Below are positions 1-7,003 of a stretch of 36,365 nucleotides of DNA, piece after piece. Under the pieces are notes generated by a model. That model was not told the DNA's origin, searched no databases, and saw nothing but the letters and a program-made list of their open reading frames with translations. Origin of the DNA: an uncultured Eubacteriales bacterium (lineage in GTDB: Bacteria; Bacillota; Clostridia; Oscillospirales; Oscillospiraceae); assembly GCA_900554705.1 (NCBI GenBank), contig USIH01000005.1:1-36365 (forward strand), in the 5' to 3' direction. The translations under genes were made by a program, and so were the position numbers. Positions within the stretch are counted from its first letter, which is position 1. Every line of letters starts with the position of its first letter.

Positions 1-240
1 AAACCGCCGGTCATATTCCGCCTGTGCTACCGTTTCCCCGATATGGTTCAGCTTGATTTCTCCGGTTGCCGCCTGCTCTCCGCCGGTCACATTGTACAGG
101 CTGGTCATGCGGCTCAGCATGATATTCATACTGTTATCGTCCGTCTTTGCGATCTTCCGCAGCTCGTCCCATCTGCGTGGCTTCTTCCGCAGCGCAAGCA
201 GACAATCATATTCCCGATGGGTCAAGTCCAAATTTTCCAT
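1..240 (-). CDS. Small DNA-binding-like protein, cut by the window edge
   Basis: Reading leftward from ATG at 240, the frame is open for 80 codons and runs off base 1. The start is supported by AAAGGGG about 9 bases upstream. The product begins MENLDLTHREYDCLLALRKK and is charged and mostly helical. The pattern of short helices resembles a winged-helix regulator, but I do not recognise the family. It is divergent from the gene at 281, with only 40 bp between them. If the window is a circle, the frame would continue into the right end and stop after eight more codons, giving about 88 aa, with its stop touching the stop of the last gene. Confidence 0.6.
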   Translation of the reverse strand, partial: MENLDLTHREYDCLLALRKKPRRWDELRKIAKTDDNSMNIMLSRMTSLYNVTGGEQAATGEIKLNHIGETVAQAEYDRRF

Positions 241-280
241 GCAAAGTTCCCCTTTCAAAATCAATTTAGGAGGTGATGGA

Positions 281-490
281 ATGACAATTTCAGAAAGCGT
301 AGAGACCCTTCGGTCATATCTCCGGCATAGCGAGAAAGTGCACACGGAGCCGCGGCCCTTTGTATCCCCGGACGGGACGGTAGAGCTCTGCGTGATCAAC
401 GCGGAGGAAGATACGCTGTATCATGCGGTGAAGACGGTGTTCCCGCTGCTTGAGAAGGTGGCGGAGCTATTCGGCCCCGCCGGAGATTAG
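281..490 (+). CDS. Hypothetical protein, 69 aa
   Basis: The frame is open from further upstream, but the ATG at 281 follows AGGAGGTGATGGA, an excellent ribosome binding site, and the upstream part is antisense to the gene at 1-240. The 69-aa product (MTISESVETL...) has an amphipathic helix at each end, separated by a short strand-rich stretch (PDGTVELCVI). No motif or family is recognised. Its 3' end overlaps the convergent gene at 467-679 by 24 bases. No promoter is evident in the 40-bp gap upstream, so it may be reached by transcription from the left. Confidence 0.6.
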   Translation: MTISESVETLRSYLRHSEKVHTEPRPFVSPDGTVELCVINAEEDTLYHAVKTVFPLLEKVAELFGPAGD

Positions 491-679
491 CTTCTGGTAC
501 GCATCAGCATGACAGAGCTTGCACTCCTCATCGCCCGCGTTCCATTGGTGGTCGCATCCATTAAATCGCGCATAGATTTCCCCGTCATGCTCGACTTCGT
601 AGAAGAATACAAGGTCTTCCCTTAACGATTTCCGGCAAATCATTTTCACGCGGTATGGGTTCTTGCTGGCTTCAGGCAT
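467..679 (-). CDS. Small putative zinc-binding protein, 70 aa
   Basis: The frame opens upstream, but the ATG at 679 is chosen because AAAGGGGG lies 7 bases before it and a near-consensus promoter lies just beyond. The product starts MPEASKNPYRVKMICRKSLR. It carries a C-x-H ... C-x2-C-H cluster near residues 42-57 (CDH and CKLCH), suggesting one bound zinc. It is transcribed away from the XRE gene at 753, the usual arrangement of a regulatory switch, so a role in control of the early operon is possible. Function is unknown. Confidence 0.65.
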   Translation of the reverse strand: MPEASKNPYRVKMICRKSLREDLVFFYEVEHDGEIYARFNGCDHQWNAGDEECKLCHADAYQKLISGGAE

Positions 680-701
680 AAAAAAGCCCCCTTTCATGGC
701 A

Positions 702-730
702 ATTATACCACATACGCGTACTTTTATCAA
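702..730 (-). promoter_or_regulatory. Sigma-70 type promoter, leftward
   Basis: On the minus strand the -35 is TTGATA (725-730), the spacer is 17 bp and the -10 is TATAAT (702-707). It would start RNA near 695, giving a leader of about 16 nt before the ATG at 679. The spacer contains the palindrome TACGCGTA (713-720), a possible operator half-way between the divergent genes. Confidence 0.75.
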
Positions 731-752
731 TAACAAAACAGGAGGTGATTGT

Positions 753-971
753 TTGGCTTTTAACAATTTCGGCAAGCAGATCAAGAAGCGGCTGATTGAC
801 CTTGGTCAAACGCAGGAGTGGCTTGCCAAGCAAGTGACCGAAATGACCGGACTGTACTGCGACAGATCGTATCTGTACAAGATCATGTCCGGCAGGCGAC
901 GCGCACCGAAGATCGTTGCGGCGATCTGCGAAATTCTGAAGCTGGAACAGGAGGAAACCACCAATGAATGA
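753..971 (+). CDS. XRE-family helix-turn-helix regulator, 72 aa
   Basis: Starts at TTG 753, seven bases after GGAGGTGAT. No in-frame ATG fits a ribosome site. The protein is a single XRE/Cro domain: FGKQIKKRLIDLGQTQEWLA forms helices 1-2, and DRSYLYKIMSGRR is the recognition helix region. Proteins of this size in Firmicute phages usually act as Cro-like or early regulators. It is the first gene of the long rightward operon and is divergent from the 467-679 gene, so it is a good candidate for controlling the 680-750 intergenic region. The following gene starts inside its last codons. Confidence 0.85.
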   Translation: MAFNNFGKQIKKRLIDLGQTQEWLAKQVTEMTGLYCDRSYLYKIMSGRRRAPKIVAAICEILKLEQEETTNE

Positions 972-1212
972 AGGAAGCAAGGCAACCTGCCACCCCATCC
1001 GCACACTGGAAAAGGACGTGGAGAAGCTGACGAGCGTCGTTGCCGACATGGACATGAACGTCAATGATCTGCTGCATGAGACGGCGAAGCAGACCGACGC
1101 GGTTGACCTGCTCTCCCGCAGGACACAGCTGCTGCTGTGGCTGAACATTGCCTCGGTCGGGACAAGCCTTGCAATGCTGCTCGGCGGGATTCTCGCCGTG
1201 CTGCTCAAGTGA
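964..1212 (+). CDS. Small membrane protein with coiled coil and C-terminal TM
   Basis: 82 aa. Residues 10-52 form a charged heptad-rich helix (LEKDVEKLTSVVADMDMNVN), followed by one transmembrane segment at about 56-81 (LLLWLNIASVGTSLAMLLGG). The layout resembles XhlA-type phage haemolysin/holin accessory proteins, but those sit in lysis cassettes and this one is in the early operon, so the resemblance may be architectural only. The start overlaps the XRE gene by 8 bases, indicating coupled translation. Confidence 0.75.
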   Translation: MNEGSKATCHPIRTLEKDVEKLTSVVADMDMNVNDLLHETAKQTDAVDLLSRRTQLLLWLNIASVGTSLAMLLGGILAVLLK

Positions 1213-1227
1213 GGAGGTGAACCGAAA

Positions 1228-1497
1228 ATGCCGAAGGTAAACTGGTGCCAGACCAAGGCCGGAAAGCAGGAGGCTGCCGCGCAGGAGCTGATGCGGTACA
1301 TTGAAGCCGCCCGCGCCTTTGCCGGGCTGACGACGGAGCAGCTGGCCAGCCTTGCCGGAATTTCCCGGCAGATCTATTCCCGCCGCCGCTCCGCCCCGCA
1401 GGACTTGACCGTCGCCGAGCTGCAAAAGCTGACCGCCGTCCTGCATCTGGACAAATTCCCTGGCGCATCCGACGCAATGCTGCGTCTGCTTGCTTAA
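1228..1497 (+). CDS. Helix-turn-helix regulator, 89 aa
   Basis: ATG 1228 follows GAGGAGGTGAACCGAAA. The central part (about residues 23-60) reads as an XRE/phage-regulator helix-turn-helix: TTEQLASLAGISRQIYSRRR, with the turn at AGIS. The N-terminus (KVNWCQTKAGKQEAAAQELM) is typical of small excisionase- or Cro-like phage proteins. It is the second DNA-binding protein in the operon. Its target is not visible. Confidence 0.8.
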   Translation: MPKVNWCQTKAGKQEAAAQELMRYIEAARAFAGLTTEQLASLAGISRQIYSRRRSAPQDLTVAELQKLTAVLHLDKFPGASDAMLRLLA

Positions 1498-1518
1498 CTA
1501 AATTTTCAGGAGGTTCTT

Positions 1519-1779
1519 ATGAAAGGTACATTAACACTGGAATTCCGCGAAAACAAGGACGTGCCGCTCGGCACCGAATTCGACTTTGCGTTCGATGTCG
1601 AAGAATTTGACCCGGTCGTATTCGCAAATGCGCTGGCACTGGTTGCGGAGAACACGTCGGACCACCCGGAGGCCATTGAATCGCTGCTGCTCTGGGCGAT
1701 GATGCTGAGCCGGGAGCGCCACAAGAAGGACGAGGACGAGAACGGCGCAGAAGAAGAGGAGGAAGCGGCCGATGAATAA
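1519..1779 (+). CDS. Hypothetical acidic protein, 86 aa
   Basis: ATG 1519 follows CAGGAGGTTCTT. The first half is strand-rich (MKGTLTLEFRENKDVPLGTE) and the tail after residue 70 is a run of Lys/Asp/Glu ending in EEEEEAADE. The family is not recognised. Such acidic tails occur in phage accessory proteins that mimic or compete for DNA. The next gene starts 8 bases before its stop. Confidence 0.7.
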   Translation: MKGTLTLEFRENKDVPLGTEFDFAFDVEEFDPVVFANALALVAENTSDHPEAIESLLLWAMMLSRERHKKDEDENGAEEEEEAADE

Positions 1780-2089
1780 CTGCACTGCCCTTGTGCCGCT
1801 CGTTGACGAGGCTGCCGAGTTCCGGCACTTTGAGCGGCAGACCGATGCCCGCCGCGCCGCCGAGGAACGGCAGCGCCGCGAGGTCGACGCCCGGCTGTCT
1901 GAGGCCGAGCGCCGCCGCCGGAGGGAGACCCGCCGCATCGTGAGAAGAACCCGCGCGTGCATCATGGGGATGCTCGCCACCCTCTGCGCGATCTCGGCGG
2001 TGCTGCTATGGAGTCCGGAGGCGCCGCTGTCCGCGGTCTTTCCGGCGCTCTGCGCTGTCCTTGCCGTATGGAACGGCATCCGGCGATGA
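1772..2089 (+). CDS. Coiled-coil protein with two C-terminal TM segments
   Basis: 105 aa. Residues 15-62 are an Arg/Glu-rich helix (RQTDARRAAEERQRREVDAR), followed by two hydrophobic segments at about 63-80 and 86-101 separated by WSPEAPLS. The positive residues flanking the first TM suggest a cytoplasmic coiled coil. Function is unknown. It overlaps the preceding gene by 8 bases and ends in ATGA, sharing its stop with the start of a 21-codon frame. Confidence 0.65.
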   Translation: MNNCTALVPLVDEAAEFRHFERQTDARRAAEERQRREVDARLSEAERRRRRETRRIVRRTRACIMGMLATLCAISAVLLWSPEAPLSAVFPALCAVLAVWNGIRR

Positions 2090-2151
2090 GCAAAAAGAGA
2101 GCGCCCGCCGGCGCGGCAACACCGACGAGCGCAAAAAGGGGGGCTGTATGA
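2086..2151 (+). CDS. Possible 21-aa peptide, ATGA-coupled
   Basis: A tiny frame starts at the ATGA that ends the upstream gene and itself ends in another ATGA at 2148. The product (MSKKRAPAGAATPTSAKRGA plus V) is very basic. Its only support is the double ATGA overlap typical of coupled phage genes. It may be no more than a translational bridge. Confidence 0.25.
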   Translation: MSKKRAPAGAATPTSAKRGAV

Positions 2152-2201
2152 ACCGCCCCTATGATACCACATCGCGCAGCTTTGCGCAAGAGAAATTTTA
2201 G
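2148..2201 (+). CDS. Possible 17-aa peptide with strong ribosome site
   Basis: ATG 2148 lies 4-5 bases after AAAAAGGGGGG and opens a 17-codon frame (MNRPYDTTSRSFAQEKF) ending 12 bases before the next gene. The ribosome site is better than that of many neighbours. Because the frame is so short I hold it as a candidate leader peptide or small protein only. Confidence 0.3.
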   Translation: MNRPYDTTSRSFAQEKF

Positions 2202-2213
2202 GAGGCTACCACA

Positions 2214-2456
2214 ATGACAATGGAAGAATATCTGAATGAGCATCCCCGCCACGAGGGCGAGGACAAGCCGATCAATCCCGATGCCTGCCCGCCGTGCTGC
2301 TGTGCTTACTGCGGCGACGAGCTGATGCCGGGCGAGGTCATTTACGAGCTGGGCGAGGAAAAGGTGCATGACGAATGCTTCCTTGAATATGCAGAGGACG
2401 CGTTCACGCCGGGGTATCTCGCGCTCTGCCTCGGCTACACGAAAAGGACGGTGTGA
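2214..2456 (+). CDS. Small zinc-ribbon protein, 80 aa
   Basis: ATG 2214 follows TTAGGAGGCTACCACA. The protein carries a cysteine cluster (CPPCCCAYCGDEL, about residues 25-37) and a second site HDECF (about 53-57), matching a treble-clef or zinc-ribbon fold. Similar small zinc proteins are common in Clostridia phage early operons and have no assigned role. The next gene begins just after its stop. Confidence 0.7.
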   Translation: MTMEEYLNEHPRHEGEDKPINPDACPPCCCAYCGDELMPGEVIYELGEEKVHDECFLEYAEDAFTPGYLALCLGYTKRTV

Positions 2457-2457
2457 G

Positions 2458-2796
2458 ATGCGGCTGAGTGATGAACTGAACCTGACGCAGGGGGAGCTTG
2501 CCGAGCTTTTGCGGCCGGCCTTCCCGCTGATCTCCAAGGCGGCGATTTCGCTTGCAGAGCGAACGCAATTTACGGGGGTGCAATTTACCGCCGCCGCGAA
2601 GAACGTCGCAAGAGCGCAAACAGGGCGCGTTAAACAGGCGGGTAAGCGCGTCCACGCAAGCCGCGTGACGCTCTGGCTCGACGGAGACATGCTTGCATGG
2701 CTCAAGCGCCAGCCGGGCGGCGAGAATCTGAACGCCCTGCTGCGGCAGATGATCCGGCAGGCAATGGAGGGGCAAGATGCCGCTGCCGAGACTTGA
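2458..2796 (+). CDS. Hypothetical protein, 112 aa, possible DNA-binding
   Basis: The frame opens upstream inside the zinc-ribbon gene. ATG 2458, right after that gene's TGA, is the natural start, with AAAGGACG as a moderate ribosome site. The N-terminal half (LSDELNLTQGELAELLRPAF) resembles a degenerate helix-turn-helix. The C-terminal part (ASRVTLWLDGDMLAWLKRQP ... LRQMIRQAM) looks like a ribbon-helix-helix type strand and helices. This may be a phage regulator, but no specific family is recognised. Confidence 0.65.
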   Translation: MRLSDELNLTQGELAELLRPAFPLISKAAISLAERTQFTGVQFTAAAKNVARAQTGRVKQAGKRVHASRVTLWLDGDMLAWLKRQPGGENLNALLRQMIRQAMEGQDAAAET

Positions 2797-3025
2797 CAGC
2801 GGCGTGTCCGCATACTACACCGGCAGGGCGACGGTGGAGATGTATTTCCCGATTGACCTGAAGGGCAACGCCAGCGTCTGCTGCGAGCTATGCCGGTTTT
2901 ACCGTCCGAATTCCCGCCGCTGCTCCCTCAACGACGCGGTGACGGAATACCCAAGCAAATACATCGGGTCGCAGTGCCCGCTGAAATTTGAAGACGAGGA
3001 GGAAGAACATGTTCAACCCGAATGA
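2777..3025 (+). CDS. Small cysteine-rich protein, 82 aa
   Basis: ATG 2777 follows GGAGGGGCAAG and overlaps the upstream gene by 20 bases. Cysteines are paired as CCELC (about residues 35-39), C49 and C67, separated by basic residues (RFYRPNSRRCSL), which fits one zinc site. I know the general type from Firmicute phage operons, directly upstream of recombination genes. No biochemical role is known to me. It ends in an acidic tail overlapping the next start. Confidence 0.7.
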   Translation: MPLPRLDSGVSAYYTGRATVEMYFPIDLKGNASVCCELCRFYRPNSRRCSLNDAVTEYPSKYIGSQCPLKFEDEEEEHVQPE

Positions 3026-3593
3026 ACACCTGATGGACTTGAAGGGCAAACAGTATCTTCAAGTCATGTGGCGGCTTGTCTGGTTCCGAGAGGACAAGCC
3101 GACATGGTGCATTGACACCAAACTGGAACAGCTCACCGACAACCACGCCGTTTTTTCCGCGAAGATCAGCGACGAAAATGGTATTCAGAAAGCCTCCGGC
3201 TACGGCAGCGAAAGCATTAAGGATTTCCGCGACTTCATCGAAAAGGCGGAAACCAAGGCCATCGGCCGCGCACTTGCAATGCTCGGCTACGGTACGCAGT
3301 TCGCGCCGGAGCTTGACGAGGGAGAGCGCATCGTCGATTCTCCCGCGCAGCGGAAGAAGTCAGCGCCAAAGCCCAAAGAACAGGAAGCACCGCCCGCGCC
3401 GCCGAAGGAGAAAATCGTCTGCGGCTGCTGCGGCAAGGAGATCACCGACGTGAAGTTCAAGTCCGGCGCAACGAAAACCGTTGACCAGATCGTGAATTAC
3501 AGCAAGCAGGCGTTCGGGCTGCCGCTCTGCTACGCCTGCACCAAGAACGCAATCGACGAAGCCAACAAGAACAAGGAGGAAACACCATGCTGA
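3009..3593 (+). CDS. Possible phage recombination (ssDNA-annealing type) protein
   Basis: 194 aa from ATG 3009 (GAGGAGGAAGAAC upstream). The N-terminal domain (residues 1-113) contains GYGSESIKDFRDFIEKAETK followed by AIGRALAMLGYG, a motif seen in Rad52/Erf-like single-strand annealing proteins of phages. After a Pro/Lys linker comes a zinc-type C-terminus (CGCCGKEI ... CYACTK). It lies 7 bases into an overlap with an SSB gene, the usual partner of annealing proteins. Without a search I treat the annealing role as probable but unproven. The lack of a nearby exonuclease argues for caution. Confidence 0.5.
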   Translation: MFNPNEHLMDLKGKQYLQVMWRLVWFREDKPTWCIDTKLEQLTDNHAVFSAKISDENGIQKASGYGSESIKDFRDFIEKAETKAIGRALAMLGYGTQFAPELDEGERIVDSPAQRKKSAPKPKEQEAPPAPPKEKIVCGCCGKEITDVKFKSGATKTVDQIVNYSKQAFGLPLCYACTKNAIDEANKNKEETPC

Positions 3594-4018
3594 ATCATAT
3601 CACACTTGCCGGACGGCTCGTCAAGAATCCGGAGCTGCGCCGGACGCAGAACGGCACCGCCGTTGCAAGCTTCACCCTCGCCTGTGAGCGGGATTTCAAA
3701 AACGAGAGCGGAGACCGGGAGGTCGATTTCATCGACTGCGTTGCCTGGCGCAAGACCGCCGAGCTGGTTTCCGGCTACTTCACCAAGGGACGGATGGCCA
3801 TCGTTTCCGGGCGGATGCAGATCCGCGGCTGGACGGACAAGGACGGCAACAGGCGCAAGAGCGCCGAGATCCTTGTGGACAGCATCTACTTCGGCGACAG
3901 CAAGCCGCAGGCCGAAGGAGCAGCCACGGAGGCAACCGGTGCAGAGCCTTTGACCTATGGCACTGACAAAGAGCGGTACAGCGAGATCGCCGAGGACGAC
4001 GATCAGTGTCCGTTCTGA
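3587..4018 (+). CDS. ssb: Single-stranded DNA-binding protein (first copy)
   Basis: 143 aa with a complete OB-fold: it starts MLNHITLAGRLVKNPELRRT, continues FTLACERDF and VDFIDCVAWRKTAELVSGYF, and has GRMQIRGWTDKDGNRRKSAE. The tail ends DDDQCPF, the acidic tip (D-D-x-x-P-F) that recruits host replication and repair proteins. It binds single-stranded DNA at the phage replication fork and during recombination. The start overlaps the preceding gene by 7 bases. A second, tailless SSB-like gene lies at 8256. Confidence 0.95.
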   Translation: MLNHITLAGRLVKNPELRRTQNGTAVASFTLACERDFKNESGDREVDFIDCVAWRKTAELVSGYFTKGRMAIVSGRMQIRGWTDKDGNRRKSAEILVDSIYFGDSKPQAEGAATEATGAEPLTYGTDKERYSEIAEDDDQCPF

Positions 4019-4029
4019 GGTAGCCCCAT

Positions 4030-4728
4030 ATGAATAAACGCTACGTCAAGGCCTATTATGACTGGATTGAGCAAACAGCCGCCTTGTCAGATGCCGAGCG
4101 AGGGAGACTATTTATCGCCATACTGGAATATGCGCGGTCAGGTCTTGAACCAAACCTCGGCGGACGAGAAGGTATTCTGTTTCCGGTGTTCCGAGCCACA
4201 CTAGACCGAGACAACAAAATAGCAGAAACAAATTCAAAAAATGGGGCGCTCGGCGGACGCGGCAATAAAGCGGTCGAAAGCGAAACAAAGCGGAATAAAG
4301 CGAACGAAAGCGACCAAAAGGCTACTAAAGACAAAAGACATAAGACAAAAGACAAGGACGAAGAAAAAGAAAAAGAAAAAGAAAAAGAAAACGCGGTTTC
4401 GCAGCCGTCACCGGCTGCTGTGGACGCATTCTTCGATTCTGTCTGGAATCTTTATCCGGTGAAGAAGGGCAAGGGGCAAGTGTCAAAAAGCAAACGCCTT
4501 GTCTTGTACAAGATCGGCTTCGACGAGTTATCCCGTGCGATAGACCGGTACAAGACCGACCTTGCCAAGGATTCCTCTTGGAGAAAGCCCCAGAACGGAA
4601 GCACCTTCTTCAATTCCGGGTATGTTGACTATCTGGACGCGAATTACACGCCGAACGAAAGGAGCGATACGGATGGAAGGAATCCGGGAGATGGTGGCAA
4701 AGCTACGATCTATGGGCATTACGTGTGA
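4030..4728 (+). CDS. Phage replisome organiser-like protein (DUF6291 type)
   Basis: 232 aa. The N-terminus (NKRYVKAYYDWIEQTAALSD ... GRLFIAILEYARSG ... FPVFRATLDRDN) matches the DUF6291 domain found in Firmicute phage replication proteins. Residues 75-120 are a lysine/glutamate-rich linker containing a GAAAAA hexamer run (about 4361-4390, EKEKEKEKE). The C-terminal domain (FFDSVWNLYPVKKGKGQVSK ... WRKPQNGSTFFNSGYVDYL) is the organiser-type tail normally next to a DnaC-like loader, as here. It likely binds the phage origin and brings in the loader. The next gene overlaps it by 56 bases. Confidence 0.75.
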   Translation: MNKRYVKAYYDWIEQTAALSDAERGRLFIAILEYARSGLEPNLGGREGILFPVFRATLDRDNKIAETNSKNGALGGRGNKAVESETKRNKANESDQKATKDKRHKTKDKDEEKEKEKEKENAVSQPSPAAVDAFFDSVWNLYPVKKGKGQVSKSKRLVLYKIGFDELSRAIDRYKTDLAKDSSWRKPQNGSTFFNSGYVDYLDANYTPNERSDTDGRNPGDGGKATIYGHYV

Positions 4729-5527
4729 AGCCTTGCCTCCGAGAGAGTATGCGCAGCGGCGGGTAGACTGGATCAACAACGACGTTGGAAACCGCAACGA
4801 GAGCGATGGCTACAACTGCGGCATCTGCAAGAACAAGGGCTACGTTGCCGAGGTCACGGAGCTTCCGGACGGGAGCTTTGGCCACAAAATCCGCGATTGC
4901 AAATGCGTCCCGGTGCGCAGCTCTATCCTGCGGATGCGACGCAGCGGGCTGAAGGACATCATCCGGGATTACACGTTCGACAAGTTCGAGGCCACGGAGC
5001 CATGGCAGCAGGCAATGAAAGCGGCTGCAATACGCTATGCCGAAGCGCACGACGGGTGGTTCTTCGTCGGCGGACAAGTCGGCAGCGGCAAGACGCATAT
5101 CTGCACGGCGATCTGCCGGGAGTTCCTACTTGCCGGGCGGGATGTGCGGTATATGCTGTGGCGCGATGAGATCGTTGCGATCAAGGCCAACGTCGGCGAT
5201 GCTGACGTGTACAAGAAGATGCTCGACGAGTACAAGAGCGTTGAAGTGCTCTACATAGACGACCTTTTCAAGACCGGGAAATCGCCGACCGGAGAACGGC
5301 AAAAGCCGACCATTGCAGATATCAACGTCGCGTTTGAGATTCTGAACTTCCGGTATTCCAACCCGAAATCCATCACGATCATTTCGACCGAGCTGACGGA
5401 GGACGAACTGCTCGACATCGACGAGGCGGTCGGGAGCCGAATCTACGAGCGGGCCAAGGGCAGCGCTATCACCGTAGGAAAAGACCGGGCGAGAAACTAC
5501 AGGCTGAAAGGAGCAACGACAATATGA
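4673..5527 (+). CDS. dnaC: DnaC-like replicative helicase loader (AAA+ ATPase)
   Basis: 284 aa from ATG 4673 (GAAAGGAGCGATACGG upstream). An N-terminal zinc-like cluster (C49, C52, C76, C78) precedes the AAA+ core: Walker A GGQVGSGKTH at 133-142, Walker B VLYIDD at 192-197, sensor-1 IISTEL near 236, and the arginine-finger stretch GSRIYER near 254. This is the DnaC/IstB-type loader that places the host DnaB helicase on phage DNA. It follows the replisome organiser, forming a two-gene initiation module. No helicase, primase or polymerase is encoded, so host enzymes must be recruited. Confidence 0.9.
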   Translation: MEGIREMVAKLRSMGITCEALPPREYAQRRVDWINNDVGNRNESDGYNCGICKNKGYVAEVTELPDGSFGHKIRDCKCVPVRSSILRMRRSGLKDIIRDYTFDKFEATEPWQQAMKAAAIRYAEAHDGWFFVGGQVGSGKTHICTAICREFLLAGRDVRYMLWRDEIVAIKANVGDADVYKKMLDEYKSVEVLYIDDLFKTGKSPTGERQKPTIADINVAFEILNFRYSNPKSITIISTELTEDELLDIDEAVGSRIYERAKGSAITVGKDRARNYRLKGATTI

Positions 5528-5556
5528 CAACCAAAAATTTGAAGGAGGAAATTAAC

Positions 5557-5844
5557 ATGGAAAACAAGTATTACATCATCCGAGGTGACCGGAGCGGCGT
5601 GTTCTTCGGTCAGATTGCCGGTCGGAACGGGCAGGAGGTCGAGCTGCGGAATGTGCGGAAACTGTGGTATTGGGACGGTGCCTGTGCGGTGGAGCAGCTT
5701 GCGGTGGACGGCGTGACGAATCCGAGCAGCTGCAATTTTACCGTGGTCGTGCCAGAAATGGTTGTCACGGACGCAATCCAGATTTTGCCGTGCTCGGATA
5801 AGGCGGCGAAGATTCTGGGCGAGGTAAAGGTATGGAAGCGCTGA
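5557..5844 (+). CDS. DUF6948-like small phage protein, 95 aa
   Basis: An alternative start at 5524 forms an ATGA overlap with the helicase loader. I prefer ATG 5557 because GAAGGAGGAAATTAAC precedes it and the family starts with this sequence (MENKYYIIRGDRSGVFFGQI). Strand-rich, with the conserved stretch NVRKLWYWDGACAVEQLAVD and a C-terminus CNFTVVVPEMVVTDAIQILP. It is typically found immediately before a Gly/Tyr-rich repeat protein, and here the two genes overlap by 13 bases, so they probably act together. Role unknown. Confidence 0.75.
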   Translation: MENKYYIIRGDRSGVFFGQIAGRNGQEVELRNVRKLWYWDGACAVEQLAVDGVTNPSSCNFTVVVPEMVVTDAIQILPCSDKAAKILGEVKVWKR

Positions 5845-6530
5845 AAACGGCGGCGGATCGATTTGCTGAGGCTGTAGACAGCATCGGTTACGGCTCCGGC
5901 TCCGGCGACGGCTACGGCTACGGCTCCGGCTCCGACTACGTCTCCGGCTCCGGCTACGGCTACGGCTCCGGTTGCGGCCCCGGCTACGGCTACGGCTACG
6001 GCGACGGATTCGACTCCGGAGACGGCGACGGCTACGGCTACGGCTACGACAACGGGGTTGTGTCCTTTTGCGGCCAAAAGATATATCAAATTGACGACGT
6101 TCCAACGCTCATTGACCACGTACACGGGAACGCTGCCAAGGGGCGAATTCTTCGAGACGACCTCTCGACGGAGGATTGCTACATCGCCAAGCAGGGCAGC
6201 CTTTTCGCCCATGGGAAAACGCTCCGCGCGGCGACGGATGCGCTGCGGGACAAGCTGTTCGAGGATATGCCGGAGGAGGAGAGAATTGCCGAGTTCGTCA
6301 AGGCGCACGAGTGGGGCAAGCAATATCCCTCTGCGGACTATTACGATTGGCACCACCGTCTGACAGGCTCCTGCGATATGGGGCGGTCGGAATTTGCCAA
6401 GCGCCACGGCTACAGCCTCACGGACGACGAGCTGCTGACGGTGGAGGAATTCATCAAGCTCACAGAAAACAGCTACGGCGGCAGCGTGATTCGGAAGCTG
6501 AGAGAGGCGTATGAGGAGGAAGCGACATGA
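5832..6530 (+). CDS. Gly/Tyr/Ser/Asp-repeat protein with conserved C-terminal domain
   Basis: 232 aa. Residues 1-18 form a short helix (MEALKTAADRFAEAVDSIGY). Residues about 19-74 are almost only Gly, Tyr, Ser and Asp in GYG, GSG and GDG units. Residues 75-232 form a folded domain (VVSFCGQKIYQIDDVPTLID ... DMPEEERIAEFVKAHEWGKQ ... DWHHRLTGSCDMGRSEFAKR). The low-complexity segment should be disordered and could drive self-association, as Tyr/Gly-rich segments do elsewhere. The same domain-plus-repeat layout occurs in other gut phage genomes, always without a known role. It sits between the DUF6948-like and DUF551-like genes in the early operon. Confidence 0.8.
   Translation: MEALKTAADRFAEAVDSIGYGSGSGDGYGYGSGSDYVSGSGYGYGSGCGPGYGYGYGDGFDSGDGDGYGYGYDNGVVSFCGQKIYQIDDVPTLIDHVHGNAAKGRILRDDLSTEDCYIAKQGSLFAHGKTLRAATDALRDKLFEDMPEEERIAEFVKAHEWGKQYPSADYYDWHHRLTGSCDMGRSEFAKRHGYSLTDDELLTVEEFIKLTENSYGGSVIRKLREAYEEEAT
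5887..6050 (+). repeat. In-frame Gly-codon microsatellite (GGCTAC / GGCTCC units)
   Basis: About 165 bp of short tandem units built from GGC, TAC, TCC and GAC codons inside the 5832-6530 gene. Every unit is a multiple of three bases, so slippage changes the number of Gly-Tyr/Gly-Ser steps without breaking the frame. Confidence 0.85.
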
Positions 6531-7003
6531 CAAAAGATGAAATTACACGGGCGCTACGGATTTGTGGTAATACAAGAAAATGCACCGAGTGTCCGCTTGG
6601 AGGCGTCGAATTCTGTTTGCACATCATGACGACCTGCGCTACCGACTTGATCGAGCAGCAGGCGGCGAGGATTGCGGAACTGGAAGCGAAAGCGCCGAGG
6701 TGGATTCCGGTGACGGAGCGGCTGCCGAAGAAGGGTGAAGATGGGCGCCGCGACAGCGATTGGGTACACTGCATTGTGTCTGTCATATGGACATATGGCA
6801 GCAATTTTGCCGATGCTGAAACGCAGGTCTTTTCGGCTCCTGCTCTGTTCGATGTAGACCAAAAAATCTGGCACGTGGGGTCAACGGACGAGTCTCGCTT
6901 CAGCGTTAATGCGCTGATTCCGCTGGAGGATTCTGATGGCGGCTACTTCGTCACCCATTGGATGCCCTACCCGAAGCTGCCGAAGGAGGAAAATGATGGA
7001 TAA
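6527..7003 (+). CDS. DUF551-type protein with N-terminal cysteine cluster
   Basis: 158 aa. The N-terminal 45 residues contain CTECPLGGVEFC, a probable zinc or metal site, followed by a short helix. The rest is the DUF551 signature (WIPVTERLPKKGEDG at about 57-71 and ending VTHWMPYPKLP), common in phages and gut bacteria and of unknown function. The start overlaps the upstream stop (ATGA). The 3' end overlaps the next gene. Confidence 0.8.
   Translation: MTKDEITRALRICGNTRKCTECPLGGVEFCLHIMTTCATDLIEQQAARIAELEAKAPRWIPVTERLPKKGEDGRRDSDWVHCIVSVIWTYGSNFADAETQVFSAPALFDVDQKIWHVGSTDESRFSVNALIPLEDSDGGYFVTHWMPYPKLPKEENDG

Noticed and set aside
964..1212. XhlA-type holin
   Set aside because: Only topology matches, and it is in the early operon far from the lysis genes.
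5887..6050. CRISPR array or direct-repeat locus
   Set aside because: Units are a few codons long, contiguous and in frame with a protein. There are no spacers.
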